In this document: positions 18,621 through 27,322 of the stretch, piece after piece
Numbering within the stretch: position 1 is the stretch's first letter
Layout of the letters: every line of letters starts with the position of its first letter
Origin: Candidatus Nitrosotenuis chungbukensis
GTDB lineage: Archaea; Thermoproteota; Nitrososphaeria; Nitrososphaerales; Nitrosopumilaceae
Direction: 5' to 3'
Length of the DNA: 64,000 bases
NCBI RefSeq assembly: GCF_000685395.1
Contig: NZ_AVSQ01000013.1
Location: forward strand, 80,651-144,650
Position numbers and translations under genes: made by a program
The notes under the pieces: generated by a model
The model's database searches: none
What the model was told of the DNA's origin: nothing
Seen by the model: only the letters and a program-made list of their open reading frames with translations

Positions 18621-19388
18621 CTAATTTTTGCTCTGAAAGCCACGAACATACACGCACTGATCGTAGGATATTGCCATCTCATCTGTCCTGATTTTTCTGT
18701 CAGTTAGTTTTACTCCTGATTTTTTTATTACTGCAACCGGCGTTGACTCTGATCCCTCCCCCATCTTGTGATTTGCGATTGTGGCAAGATTGTCAGCAGT
18801 TGCCTTTAGGGTAACTTTGAGGGGATTGCCGTCAAGGTCTTTCTGTCCTCGCATGTCGTGCACCGGCTCTAATCCCGCACACGCGATTGCGACGCCAGTA
18901 GTCCCAATTCTTGCTGGCATCAACCTGCTGTCCACAATTATTACCCCTACGTGAATTCCAAGATTAAGGAAGATCTTTCTGCGCAGCTGCTCTGCCATCA
19001 AATACGGCAAGTCTGGATACAAAATTACGCTGCCCTTTCTCACATTTGATTTGTCTATTCCTGCGTTTGGAGCAAGAATGTTATCTGATGACGTGAGTAC
19101 AAAGCCTGCAACTCCTCCGAAAATTTTATCCGACTCGCGCAAAACTATCTCAGCTGTCTTTGCGTCAAGCTGAAACCTTTCCGATATGGCTTGAGACTTT
19201 TCAGACGATTTGACTTTCTCGATATCTACTATGCGGTTCTGCGAGTTTGCCGTATACTTGCTTGATATTGCCAAAACGTCTCCGTCTTCTAATCTGACCG
19301 CGCCGTCTAGTGAATTCATTATGTCTTGGTACAGATCAAAACCGCCTTGTCGTTTTTCTATTCTGACTGGAATGACTTCTAGCGACAC
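18621..19388 (-). CDS. cofE: Coenzyme F420-0:L-glutamate ligase
   Basis: Adds gamma-linked glutamates to F420-0 using GTP. Motifs include GDVLAISSKYTANSQNR near residues 37-53, the GGVAGFVLTSSDNILAPNAGID block, IIVDSRLMPARIGTTGVAIACAG, and ADNLATIANHKMGEGSESTPV, all characteristic of CofE. 255 residues matches archaeal single-domain CofE. The start is GTG 19388, preceded on this strand by a TAAAAG element ~25 bases away. It is divergent from leuC. The presence of F420 synthesis fits the DUF385-type gene at 58.0 kb. Confidence 0.93.
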   Translation of the reverse strand: MSLEVIPVRIEKRQGGFDLYQDIMNSLDGAVRLEDGDVLAISSKYTANSQNRIVDIEKVKSSEKSQAISERFQLDAKTAEIVLRESDKIFGGVAGFVLTSSDNILAPNAGIDKSNVRKGSVILYPDLPYLMAEQLRRKIFLNLGIHVGVIIVDSRLMPARIGTTGVAIACAGLEPVHDMRGQKDLDGNPLKVTLKATADNLATIANHKMGEGSESTPVAVIKKSGVKLTDRKIRTDEMAISYDQCVYVRGFQSKN

Positions 19389-19464
19389 AACCTGTTATGC
19401 GAATTTCGTATCTTTTAGTCTTCTTCTACAAAGCTTTTAATCCAAAATACTGCGTATTTTTCAT

Positions 19465-20736
19465 GTGAATATCACAGAAAAACTCCTAGCAAAGGCTGGC
19501 GGCAAGTCAAGCGTAGCGCCAGGCGACATTGTTTTTGCAAACGTGGACAAGGTGATGATTCACGATGTTTCAGGACCTGGCGTCATCAAGGTATTTGACA
19601 AGCTGAAAAAAGAGGGAACGATCAGCGTGGAAAAGCTTTGGGATCCGTCAAAGGTGTGGGTTGCAGAGGACCATTTTGTCCCGTCCGCTGAAAAAATTTC
19701 CGCAGAAAACATCATGAAACTAACAAAGTTTACAAAGCAATATGGGATTGAAAAACACTTCAAGTACGGGATGGGCCAGTATGGAATATGCCATACCCTG
19801 TCACATGAAGAGGCCCTGGTCTTGCCTGGCGAGATATATGTTGGCGGCGACTCGCACACAAATACCACCGGGGCACTGGGCGCATTTGCCTGTGGCCTAG
19901 GGCATACTGATGTTGCATATGTCCTACTGAATGGAAAGATCTGGTTCAAGGTTCCAGAGACGTTATACTTTAAGCTAAATGGAAAACTACCAGAGAACGT
20001 AATGGCGAAAGACTTTATCTTAAAAATAATTGGCGATATTGGAAATGATGGCGCCGCATACGCTGCGATGCAATTTGGCGGAAGCGGAGTATCTGATATG
20101 TCAGTAGAATCTCGGCTTACACTGTGCAACATGACTACCGAAGCTGGCGCAAAAAACGGAATCGTAGAGCCAGACCAAAAGCTCTTTGATTATCTTGCCG
20201 CTCGCGGAGCTACCAATTATTCTCCGGTGTATGGTGATTCCGATGCGCAATATCAAAAGGTCTACGAATACGAGGCATCAGAACTGGAACCGTTAGTCGC
20301 AAAACCCTTCTCCCCAGAAAACATCGCAGTTGTAAGGGATGTTTCAGGAATTGAGCTTGACAAATCATACATTGGTTCCTGCACTGGTGCAAAATACGAG
20401 GACTTGGAAGCTGCAGCAAAAATTCTAAAGGGAAGAAAAGTCAAAATTAGAACCGAGATCTTACCTGCAGCAATATCCATTTACAAAAGGGCGATGGAAA
20501 ACGGCCTGCTCAAAATATTTCTTGACGCCGGTGCGACTGTGGGGCCTCCGACATGCGGCGCATGCTGTGGAGCACACATGGGGGTCTTGGCTAAGGACGA
20601 AATCTGCATTAGCACTACTAACAGAAACTTTCCTGGACGAATGGGCCATGTGGAATCTCAGACGTATCTGTCATCTCCTCTTGTTGCTGCAGCGTCTGCA
20701 GTCACTGGTAAAATCACCGACCCGAGGGATCTGTAA
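19465..20736 (+). CDS. leuC: 3-isopropylmalate dehydratase-family large subunit (archaeal LeuC/HacA type)
   Basis: Aconitase-superfamily large subunit with a [4Fe-4S] cluster. Conserved blocks include VGGDSHTNTTGALGAF, GGSGVSDMSVESRLTLCNMTTEAGAK, the cluster Cys in YIGSCTGAKYEDL and the Cys pair in PTCGACCGAHMG, plus TTNRNFPGRMG. At 423 residues it is of the shorter archaeal type, distinct from the 468-residue LeuC at 21.3 kb. Starts at GTG 19465 about 30 bases after TTTTAATC. It could act on isopropylmalate, homoaconitate or another 2-alkylmalate; sequence reading alone cannot decide. Confidence 0.88.
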   Translation: MNITEKLLAKAGGKSSVAPGDIVFANVDKVMIHDVSGPGVIKVFDKLKKEGTISVEKLWDPSKVWVAEDHFVPSAEKISAENIMKLTKFTKQYGIEKHFKYGMGQYGICHTLSHEEALVLPGEIYVGGDSHTNTTGALGAFACGLGHTDVAYVLLNGKIWFKVPETLYFKLNGKLPENVMAKDFILKIIGDIGNDGAAYAAMQFGGSGVSDMSVESRLTLCNMTTEAGAKNGIVEPDQKLFDYLAARGATNYSPVYGDSDAQYQKVYEYEASELEPLVAKPFSPENIAVVRDVSGIELDKSYIGSCTGAKYEDLEAAAKILKGRKVKIRTEILPAAISIYKRAMENGLLKIFLDAGATVGPPTCGACCGAHMGVLAKDEICISTTNRNFPGRMGHVESQTYLSSPLVAAASAVTGKITDPRDL

Positions 20737-21218
20737 TGGGCAAGGTAATAAAATACGAGCGCGACAACATCGACACTGATGTAATTTTACCTGGTACTTA
20801 TCTGAAACTACATGATTATGATGAAATAGCAAAGCACGCAATGGAGGGAATCGATCCTAATTTTCATGCAAGGGTGAAAAAAGGCGACTTTATTGTGGCA
20901 GGAAAAAACTTTGGTTGTGGCTCCTCGCGTGAACACGCCCCTATTGCATTGAGCCACTGTGGAATCAAAGCAGTTCTGGCACTGTCGTTTGCAAGGATTT
21001 TTTACAGAAACGCAGTCGATGGGGCGTTCTTACTTCCAATAGAAATCGACGAAGCTGCCTACAAGAAAATATCGGAAAACGATGAGCTGGAGATCAACAC
21101 TGACAAAAACGAAATCAAAAATCTTACAAAAAATGAGACCTACCCGATGAAGCCCTTCTCAGACATCATATCGAAGATAATCGCGGCGGGCGGCCTCTTC
21201 AAATACAAACCAGACTGA
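20736..21218 (+). CDS. leuD: 3-isopropylmalate dehydratase-family small subunit (archaeal LeuD/HacB type)
   Basis: Swivel domain partner of the preceding large subunit; start and stop overlap by one base (TAATG). It shows [15 protein letters not shown] at the N terminus and the [15 protein letters not shown] motif, a hallmark of the family, in 160 residues (archaeal short form). The loop after the first strand, [10 protein letters not shown], is where the archaeal enzymes differ in substrate recognition, so comparison of this loop would best predict the substrate. Confidence 0.9.
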   Translation: MGKVIKYERDNIDTDVILPGTYLKLHDYDEIAKHAMEGIDPNFHARVKKGDFIVAGKNFGCGSSREHAPIALSHCGIKAVLALSFARIFYRNAVDGAFLLPIEIDEAAYKKISENDELEINTDKNEIKNLTKNETYPMKPFSDIISKIIAAGGLFKYKPD

Positions 21219-21236
21219 GCGTTATCTGTTTTACAA

Positions 21237-21245
21237 TTTTATATT
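21237..21245 (+). promoter_or_regulatory. TATA box for the second leuCD pair
   Basis: TTTTATATT is centred about 30 bases before ATG 21271, indicating that the second dehydratase pair has its own promoter and is not simply the tail of the first operon. Confidence 0.65.
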
Positions 21246-21270
21246 GAATCTTACAACCATCTAGTGTAAA

Positions 21271-22677
21271 ATGCCGCAAACGTTGTTTGAAAAAGTCTGG
21301 AACTCCCACAAGGTTACCGAAATTGACGGTAGGACCCTCATCTACATCGATAGACATTTGGTGCATGAGGTAACGTCGCCACAGGCCTTTGACGGATTAC
21401 GGATAAACAAAAGAAGGGTTCGAAGACCTGACTTGACGTTTGCCACCATGGATCACAACGTCCCGACAAACAACCGCTCCCTTCCAATCATCGACCAAAT
21501 TTCTGCAATCCAAATCAAAACGCTGGAGACAAACTGCAAAGAGTTTGGCATAGAGCTATTTGACTTGCACAGCCCGTATCAGGGAATAGTGCACGTGATA
21601 GGACCGGAGCTTGGGATAACGCTACCTGGAACTACGATTGTATGTGGAGACAGTCACACCTCAACGCATGGTGCCTTTGGTGCATTTGCCTTGGGCATTG
21701 GAACAAGCGATGTGGAACACGTCTTGGCAACACAATGTCTTGTGATGGACAAGCCAAAAACATTTGAAATTAGAGTGGACGGGAAAAGAAAGCACCGACA
21801 CGCAATTACTGCAAAAGACATCATTCTTTCTATCATAAAAAAAATTGGGACGGCGGGCGGAACTGGTACTGTAATTGAGTATCGTGGGGAGGCAATCTCT
21901 GATCTCTCCATGGATGAAAGAATGACCGTGTGCAACATGTCAATTGAGGCAGGCGCAAGGGCAGGCTTGATTGCACCTGACAACAAGACATTTGATTATT
22001 TGAAAGGAAGAAAATACGCTCCTAAAAATTATGATGACCTAGTTAATTCTTGGAAGGCTGATTTGGTGACAGATAATGGGGCCAAGTTTGATAAGACATT
22101 TGCAATAAGTGCAAGCGACATCGTACCCCAAGTAAGCTGGGGAACAAATCCAGCAATGACTAGCGATGTTACAGATGCTGTGCCATACCCAGACGAATAC
22201 GCAAAAGGAAACAAAAGCCAGGAAGACGCAGCAAAAAAAGCGCTAGAATACATGGATCTAAAACCTGGAACGCAGATCACCGACATCAAAATAGACCGAG
22301 TGTTCATAGGATCTTGCACAAACGCCAGGCTCCAAGACTTGGTAGAGGCAGCAGATGTCATTCATGGAAGAAAAGCATCGCCAAATGTTCGCGTGATGGT
22401 TGTCCCAGGATCCCAGCAGGTAAAAAAACAAGCAGAAGAAATGGGGCTAGATAAAATATTTCAGGACGCAAATTTTGAGTGGCGAGAATCCGGATGCAGC
22501 ATGTGTCTTGGAATGAATCCTGATATTTTGTCAAGGGGTGAAAGATGTGCCAGTACGTCAAACCGAAATTTTGAAGGAAGGCAAGGGTCTGGCGGTAGAA
22601 CCCATCTTGTAAGCCCTGTCATGGCTGCAGCTGCTGCAATTGCGGGGCATTTTGTTGACGTACGGGAGTGGTTTTAA
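21271..22677 (+). CDS. leuC: 3-isopropylmalate dehydratase large subunit (bacterial-type LeuC)
   Basis: Leucine biosynthesis: isomerises 2- to 3-isopropylmalate. The 468-residue protein has the bacterial LeuC hallmarks: [46 protein letters not shown], the cluster Cys in [13 protein letters not shown] and the Cys pair in [12 protein letters not shown], then [12 protein letters not shown]. It has an independent TATA box and is followed one base later by its own small subunit. The long bacterial form beside the short archaeal form suggests separate evolutionary origins of the two pairs. Confidence 0.93.
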   Translation: MPQTLFEKVWNSHKVTEIDGRTLIYIDRHLVHEVTSPQAFDGLRINKRRVRRPDLTFATMDHNVPTNNRSLPIIDQISAIQIKTLETNCKEFGIELFDLHSPYQGIVHVIGPELGITLPGTTIVCGDSHTSTHGAFGAFALGIGTSDVEHVLATQCLVMDKPKTFEIRVDGKRKHRHAITAKDIILSIIKKIGTAGGTGTVIEYRGEAISDLSMDERMTVCNMSIEAGARAGLIAPDNKTFDYLKGRKYAPKNYDDLVNSWKADLVTDNGAKFDKTFAISASDIVPQVSWGTNPAMTSDVTDAVPYPDEYAKGNKSQEDAAKKALEYMDLKPGTQITDIKIDRVFIGSCTNARLQDLVEAADVIHGRKASPNVRVMVVPGSQQVKKQAEEMGLDKIFQDANFEWRESGCSMCLGMNPDILSRGERCASTSNRNFEGRQGSGGRTHLVSPVMAAAAAIAGHFVDVREWF

Positions 22678-22678
22678 T

Positions 22679-23251
22679 TTGGAAAAATTCAGCAAAGTAT
22701 CAAGCACTGCCATCCCACTAGATAGGGCAAATGTCGACACTGACCAAATCGTCCCAAAACAGTTTCTCAAGCTAGTCCAAAGGACCGGCTTTGGCAAATT
22801 CTTATTCTATGACTGGAGGTTTGACCAAGACGGAAAGCAAAAGCCAGACTTTGTGCTAAATGATCCGACGTATTCTGATTCGCACATACTCTTGGCCGGT
22901 GAGAACTTTGGGTCCGGCTCGTCGCGCGAACATGCTGCATGGGCACTAAAGGACTATGGACTAGACGTGATTATAGCACCTTCCTTTGCCGACATTTTCT
23001 ACAATAACTGTTTTAAAAACGGCATTCTGCCAATTTCCCTTCCAGGAAATCTGGTGGATGATCTGATGCAGACAAAATCTGCAATCGAAGTTGATCTGGA
23101 ATCTCAAACCATCCGGTATGATTCTAGGACAATCCCATTTGCGATAGACGAGGGCAGAAAAAAAACGCTGCTTGAAGGGCTAGATGACATTGCAGTTACA
23201 CTGCAGTATGAAGACAGGATTACCTCATACGAAAAAAGTCACGCCTTGTGA
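22679..23251 (+). CDS. leuD: 3-isopropylmalate dehydratase small subunit (bacterial-type LeuD)
   Basis: Small subunit of the bacterial-type isomerase. N-terminal DRANVDTDQIVPKQFLK, FLFYDWRFDQDG, and NFGSGSSREHAAWAL motif; C-terminal extension typical of ~200-residue bacterial LeuD. The start is TTG 22679, one base after the leuC stop; an upstream frame from 22640 lies within leuC and has no family support. The 3' end overlaps the convergent nucleotidyltransferase gene by 13 bases. Confidence 0.92.
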   Translation: MEKFSKVSSTAIPLDRANVDTDQIVPKQFLKLVQRTGFGKFLFYDWRFDQDGKQKPDFVLNDPTYSDSHILLAGENFGSGSSREHAAWALKDYGLDVIIAPSFADIFYNNCFKNGILPISLPGNLVDDLMQTKSAIEVDLESQTIRYDSRTIPFAIDEGRKKTLLEGLDDIAVTLQYEDRITSYEKSHAL

Positions 23252-23964
23252 CCCATCTGCTTTAGTATTTTTTTAACTACTGTATCATTGCGTTCTAGTA
23301 TTGCGGGGGATTCAACATCGAGCCACGGCGTATCTTTGATATCAAATGCGCTAACCAGTCCCTTTTTTGATAGCCCCTGCAAAATGTCAAATGACAAGTT
23401 AACGTTCTTTTTTGTCCTAAATTTGGCCTTTATCAAATCAATTATTTTTCCATGGATTACATAGATTCCGGTGCATTCGAAATTCGGCATTTTGACTAGG
23501 GGCTTTTCAATGAACTCTGTGACGACACCGTTGCTTACTTTTGCAAACCCCGTCTCCTCCTTTCTGTACTGCCTTGTTGCAACGCACGCCATGCTCTTTT
23601 TTTCAACAAAATGCTCGTACATTTTTTCCAAGTTGACTGCCCCCATGTTGTCTACAAACCACAAGAAAAACGGCTCCTTTCCAAGCGTTTTGCCTAGGTG
23701 TAACAAGTCTCCCGCAGTACCGCTTCCTGAATCTTGGACAAATTTTATTTTGGGATCGTTTTCGAAATAGTTCTTTATCTGGCCTCCGAGGCCCGCGATG
23801 TCTGCAACTATGATTATCTCTGAGACTAGCTTGAATGATGACAGGTATCGTACGACGTGGTCTATCAGGGGACTTCCTAAAACTGGGATCATCGCCTTTG
23901 GGAAATAATCCGTAAACGGCCTCGCACGAGTTCCTTTGCCGCCTGCTAAAATTACCGCTTTCAA
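23239..23964 (-). CDS. Sugar-phosphate nucleotidyltransferase
   Basis: NTP_transferase-family enzyme that activates sugar-1-phosphates to NDP-sugars. The signature LAGGKGTRARPFTDYFPKAMIPVLGSP is at the N terminus, with the metal-binding Asp in FLWFVDNMGAV and a WLDVESPAILERN segment at the C terminus. No left-handed-helix acetyltransferase domain is present (241 residues). TTG 23964 immediately follows the uS9 stop, so this sugar-metabolism gene is the last gene of the eL18-uL13-uS9 operon. The sugar is unknown. Confidence 0.87.
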   Translation of the reverse strand: MKAVILAGGKGTRARPFTDYFPKAMIPVLGSPLIDHVVRYLSSFKLVSEIIIVADIAGLGGQIKNYFENDPKIKFVQDSGSGTAGDLLHLGKTLGKEPFFLWFVDNMGAVNLEKMYEHFVEKKSMACVATRQYRKEETGFAKVSNGVVTEFIEKPLVKMPNFECTGIYVIHGKIIDLIKAKFRTKKNVNLSFDILQGLSKKGLVSAFDIKDTPWLDVESPAILERNDTVVKKILKQMGHKA

Positions 23965-24411
23965 TTACCTGTATGATTTCTGCTTTCTTCTTCTAGCTCC
24001 AGGCCCACCAAATTTCTTTGGCTCTTTTTGTCTGGCGTCTCCGCTTAGAAGGTGTTTATCAAACTCGTTGATTTTCTTGCGCAACTCGCTTCTGACCGGC
24101 TTTGCAAAGGGGTGCTCTTTTGGATCCTTTTTCGATTTTGTCCAGCCTGTAAGCGCCCTTGAAATTGCAGTTGCTGCAGCATATGCTTGACCCATAAATC
24201 CGCCGCCCTTGACGCGAACTGAAATGTCTACTTTGTTTCTTAATTCGCCTGCAAGCTCAAGTGGACTCAGGATTACCTCTCTTGCAGTCTCTTGCTGAAT
24301 CATTTCTGCAGGAGTGTTGTTTATTCTAACTCTGCCAGTGCCTTTTGTGATGTATACGTGTGCCCTTGACGTCTTTCTTGTTGCAAAGTAGATCTCTGTC
24401 TTTGGGATCAT
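23965..24411 (-). CDS. rps9: 30S ribosomal protein S9 (uS9)
   Basis: Small-subunit protein whose C-terminal tail reaches the P-site tRNA. It shows FATRKTSRAHVYITKGTGRVRINN at the start, VKGGGFMGQAYAAATAISRAL in the middle, and the basic GGPGARRRKQKSYR tail. ATG 24411 overlaps the uL13 stop in an ATGA arrangement and is preferred over GTG 24423. Confidence 0.95.
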   Translation of the reverse strand: MIPKTEIYFATRKTSRAHVYITKGTGRVRINNTPAEMIQQETAREVILSPLELAGELRNKVDISVRVKGGGFMGQAYAAATAISRALTGWTKSKKDPKEHPFAKPVRSELRKKINEFDKHLLSGDARQKEPKKFGGPGARRRKQKSYR

Positions 24412-24854
24412 GCTGGTGTCCACCCTACTGTCTTTGACAAGTCATACATTGTGGTATAGTTGGCAGAAGGTCTTGTGATTTTTGCATTTTCCAAGACTAT
24501 CTTTTTTGATGATTTCAACTGTTTTGGCACTCCCATGTATGTTCGAAGGCGTTTTAGTGCTGCATCCCCTGACGGCTTTTTCCTTGGAAGCATTCCACGC
24601 ACCATTCTTGCAATTATTGTGTCTGGTCTTCTTGGGTGGTATGGGCCGTGTTCTGGATGCAATATGCTTGCAATCTCTAAAAAGTCCCTGTACTCGTTTA
24701 TGATGTTGCTCCTGTTTCCGCTAAGCATTATTTTTTCACAATTTACAACTGTAACGCGGTTTCCCTGAAGTAGCATCTTTGCCACGTTTGAGCTCAGTCT
24801 GCCTGCAATCTGGTCAGTTCCGTCAATTACTATGTTTTGAGCCTGTTTATCCAA
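24408..24854 (-). CDS. rpl13: 50S ribosomal protein L13 (uL13)
   Basis: Early-assembly large-subunit protein, 148 residues. It has IDGTDQIAGRLSSNVAKMLLQG near the N terminus, the LHPEHGPYHPRRPDTIIARMVRGMLPRK block and the RLRTYMGVPK segment, all family hallmarks. It starts with TTG 24854 overlapping the eL18 stop by eight bases, and overlaps uS9 downstream. Confidence 0.95.
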   Translation of the reverse strand: MDKQAQNIVIDGTDQIAGRLSSNVAKMLLQGNRVTVVNCEKIMLSGNRSNIINEYRDFLEIASILHPEHGPYHPRRPDTIIARMVRGMLPRKKPSGDAALKRLRTYMGVPKQLKSSKKIVLENAKITRPSANYTTMYDLSKTVGWTPA

Positions 24855-25194
24855 TTATTCTCACTCCCTTCCCTGAAGGAAACTTGGATATCATTTCAGA
24901 ATGACTGATAATTTTTCCGCCTGCCTCTAGAATCTTTTTTGCGGCTGAAGTGGAAATGGAAAACGAACAAACTGTTATTTTGTGAGAAATCTTTCCGGTT
25001 CCAAGCAGTTTGCCTGGCACCATGATGACGTCGCTGTCTTTGGTAACGTTGTCTATCTTAGTCAAGTTTACTATTCTTTTTGCAGAAGTCGGCTTTAGCG
25101 CCATCTCTGCAACCTTTGACCAAATGGGGGCCTCGTTCTTAATTGAAGCTTGTTTTAGCTCTTTTACCATCTTTACCATAACTTGATTGGTCAT
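24847..25194 (-). CDS. rpl18e: 50S ribosomal protein L18e (eL18)
   Basis: Archaeal/eukaryotic large-subunit protein related to uL15. The start MTNQVMVKMVKELKQAS, then APIWSKVAEMALKP, VNLTKIDNVTKDSDVIMVPGKLLGTGKI and a SAAKKILEAGG helix are typical. ATG 25194 lies ~26 bases from a TATA box and gives 115 residues, the normal length; an extended frame back to 25290 would overlap rpo3 and is rejected. Confidence 0.93.
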   Translation of the reverse strand: MTNQVMVKMVKELKQASIKNEAPIWSKVAEMALKPTSAKRIVNLTKIDNVTKDSDVIMVPGKLLGTGKISHKITVCSFSISTSAAKKILEAGGKIISHSEMISKFPSGKGVRIIG

Positions 25195-25214
25195 AGAATG
25201 GCCTTTTGTAGCCC

Positions 25215-25225
25215 AAATATAATAT
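25215..25225 (-). promoter_or_regulatory. TATA box for the eL18-uL13-uS9 operon
   Basis: Read on the minus strand the element is ATATTATATTT, located between the rpo3 stop and ATG 25194 and centred 26 bases from it. It predicts a leaderless eL18 transcript separate from, or in addition to, readthrough from rpo3. Confidence 0.65.
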
Positions 25226-25231
25226 GTATGA

Positions 25232-25870
25232 TCACGCTTTGAGTTCGGATATTGTCTGTTTGAACTCTTGGAGTCTGCTTTCAAGCTCATCGACTCCTGC
25301 CACGAGAATCTGTTCTGGACTTAGTGCGCCCGTGGTTTCCAGTGTAAGGACATACTCATCCGGCTTATCTGTGTGGGTTAGAACTGATACGTTTGCAGAA
25401 TTCCATTTGGCGTGGTCTGATCCGCGCCCAAGTCTTGCATATGCCTCGACTTTGAGCTTTTGCCCTGGTGCTAATTGTACAATTGGGATCTTGTCTGATA
25501 CTGCCTTTACTGTATCGTCTTCTGAGCTGAGTTCTGAAGAATAGATGGTTCTTGTTGTGTCTGTTTCGCCAGAGTCTATTACCAGCATTACGCGGCAGTT
25601 TGAGCAGCCTGACTTACTTTGGCATGAGCACTTGGATGGTTCTGCAAATCGCTTTAGGTCAGTTTTTAGTGGAATGAGGCCTAGTCTGTGGGCAACACCC
25701 TCATCTGACATTACAGAGGAATTGTCAATGACGTCTACGGTGTCTATTGCAAAAACAGGAACTCCGTTAAGACAAATTCGTCTTAGAGCATTTGCGTACT
25801 GTAGGGGCGCGCCCTTGATCTTAACTGACATACGTTGCTTATCTTGCGAAATAATCTCTAAAGAAGTCAA
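25232..25870 (-). CDS. rpo3: DNA-directed RNA polymerase subunit Rpo3 (RpoD)
   Basis: Homologue of bacterial alpha and eukaryotic RPB3; with Rpo11 it nucleates polymerase assembly. NALRRICLNGVPVFAIDTVDV is the dimerisation-domain hallmark, and the HRLGLIPLKTDL block follows. The insert KCSCQSKSGCSNC resembles the RPB3-type zinc loop rather than the full ferredoxin-like Fe-S domain found in some archaeal Rpo3 proteins. Start is TTG 25870 with an AT-rich TATA candidate ~28 bases upstream. Confidence 0.94.
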   Translation of the reverse strand: MTSLEIISQDKQRMSVKIKGAPLQYANALRRICLNGVPVFAIDTVDVIDNSSVMSDEGVAHRLGLIPLKTDLKRFAEPSKCSCQSKSGCSNCRVMLVIDSGETDTTRTIYSSELSSEDDTVKAVSDKIPIVQLAPGQKLKVEAYARLGRGSDHAKWNSANVSVLTHTDKPDEYVLTLETTGALSPEQILVAGVDELESRLQEFKQTISELKA

Positions 25871-25953
25871 ATCTTAAAAAAAAACTCGCTGGTCCACATA
25901 AAAATCTAGCGTGTTTTTGACAGAGATAAATACTGATATTTGGTTACTAAAGC

Positions 25954-26640
25954 ATGACTGAGGTAACGGTAATTAGACATTCCGTAGCCGGGGAAAAATT
26001 CGAGATTTTAGTAAAGCCTGATCCTGCCCTTGATTACAAGTTGGGCAAAATAAAGGACGTCTCAGCAATTCTGGTATCTGACGAAGTATACACTGACTCT
26101 GGCAAGGGAACCAGGGCATCTACAGAAAAATTACTAAAGGCCTTTGGAACCGAGGACACAAATGCAGTAATAGAGCAAATCATCAAAAAAGGAGAACTTA
26201 ATCTAACCACTGATCAGAGGCGAAAAATGATTGCCGAAAAAAGAAAACAAATCATCAACTTTATCGCAAAAACATACGTTGATCCAAGATCTCATCTGCC
26301 TCATCCTCCGATGAGAATAGAGCAGGCATTGGAACAAACGCGAGTCTCCATCGACCCGTTCAAAAACTCAGAGGAGCAGGCAAAGGAAGTGGTTGAAAAA
26401 CTCCGTACTATAATTCCGCTAAAGTCCGAAAACATGCTGCTAGAAATCACGGTTCCAGCCCAATATGCGTCCCAATCTTATTCCGTACTAAAGTCAAATG
26501 GAACATTAAAAAAAGAAGAATGGCAAAATAATGGATCTCTTAAAGCAATACTAGAAATACCTGCGGGAGCAAGGGCAAACGTGATAGACAGGCTTGGCTC
26601 CATAACCAAGGGTTCGGCAACTGTGGAGATGGTAAAGTAA
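25954..26640 (+). CDS. sdo1: Ribosome maturation protein SBDS (Sdo1)
   Basis: Releases the anti-association factor eIF6 from the large subunit together with an EF-2-like GTPase in eukaryotes; in archaea a ribosome-maturation role is inferred. Three-domain layout in 228 residues: N-terminal FYSH domain (VTVIRHSVAGEKFEILVKPD), central helical domain (TTDQRRKMIAEKRKQIINFI; YVDPRSHLPHPPMRIEQAL), and a C-terminal ferredoxin-like domain. It heads the exosome cluster, overlapping rrp4 by one base, the classic archaeal superoperon order. Confidence 0.95.
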   Translation: MTEVTVIRHSVAGEKFEILVKPDPALDYKLGKIKDVSAILVSDEVYTDSGKGTRASTEKLLKAFGTEDTNAVIEQIIKKGELNLTTDQRRKMIAEKRKQIINFIAKTYVDPRSHLPHPPMRIEQALEQTRVSIDPFKNSEEQAKEVVEKLRTIIPLKSENMLLEITVPAQYASQSYSVLKSNGTLKKEEWQNNGSLKAILEIPAGARANVIDRLGSITKGSATVEMVK

Positions 26641-27320
26641 TGGACGATATTAAAAGAAAATATGTAATTCCTGGCGATGTAATAACAACTGGTCCGTACA
26701 GGGCAGAAGAAAATGTTAATCTTGTAGGTGACAAAATCATTGCGACCACCGTCGGCATTTCTGAAATTTATGATAGTGGCGTTAGGGTCATTCCGTTGAC
26801 TGGAATGTATGTTCCAAGAATCGATGATTTCATAATTGGTATAGTAAAGTCTCACACCTCGCTTTCGTGGGAGCTTGACATGCGTTCATGTTATCCGGGT
26901 ATTCTGCCTGCCCAGGATGTTTTTGGAAGGGATTTTAACCCAAAAGTTGACGAGCTGACATCGCGTCTCAAGAAAGGAGACCTGGTTGCGGCAAGAATTG
27001 CAAACTTTGACAGATCACGCGACCCACTAATCACGATAGGCGATAGAGACCTTGGGAAAATCGAGGAAGGCGAGCTAGTCAAGATTTCGCCAAGCAAAGT
27101 TCCAAGACTTATTGGAAAACGCGGCTCTATGATTCAAACAATAGAAAACGCCACGAAGGCGCTGATTACAATTGGACAAAACGGCTACATCGTAGTTTCG
27201 TGCGAGGAGCCAGAGGGATTATTAAAGGCACTTGATGCCATAAGAATGATTGACGAACAGGCACATGTTCCAAATCTGACTGAAAAAATACAAGAAATGT
27301 TAGGATCAAATAGTGAATAA
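26640..27320 (+). CDS. rrp4: Exosome cap subunit Rrp4
   Basis: RNA-binding cap protein of the archaeal exosome. It shows an N-terminal beta domain (YVIPGDVITTGPYRAEENV), an S1 domain (DFIIGIVKSHTSLSWELDMRS) and a KH domain (ISPSKVPRLIGKRGSMIQTIENATK, with the GKRG loop). 226 residues is normal. The TAATG junction with SBDS and the two-base gap to rrp41 indicate a single mRNA. Confidence 0.95.
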   Translation: MDDIKRKYVIPGDVITTGPYRAEENVNLVGDKIIATTVGISEIYDSGVRVIPLTGMYVPRIDDFIIGIVKSHTSLSWELDMRSCYPGILPAQDVFGRDFNPKVDELTSRLKKGDLVAARIANFDRSRDPLITIGDRDLGKIEEGELVKISPSKVPRLIGKRGSMIQTIENATKALITIGQNGYIVVSCEEPEGLLKALDAIRMIDEQAHVPNLTEKIQEMLGSNSE

Positions 27321-27322
27321 TA

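Noticed and set aside
19465..21218. First dehydratase pair as aconitase or homoaconitase with certainty
   Set aside because: The two-subunit layout fits the IPMI/homoaconitase class, but no residue visible by eye fixes the substrate.
25195..25290. N-terminal extension of eL18 into rpo3
   Set aside because: A TATA box between rpo3 and ATG 25194 and family length support the shorter protein.
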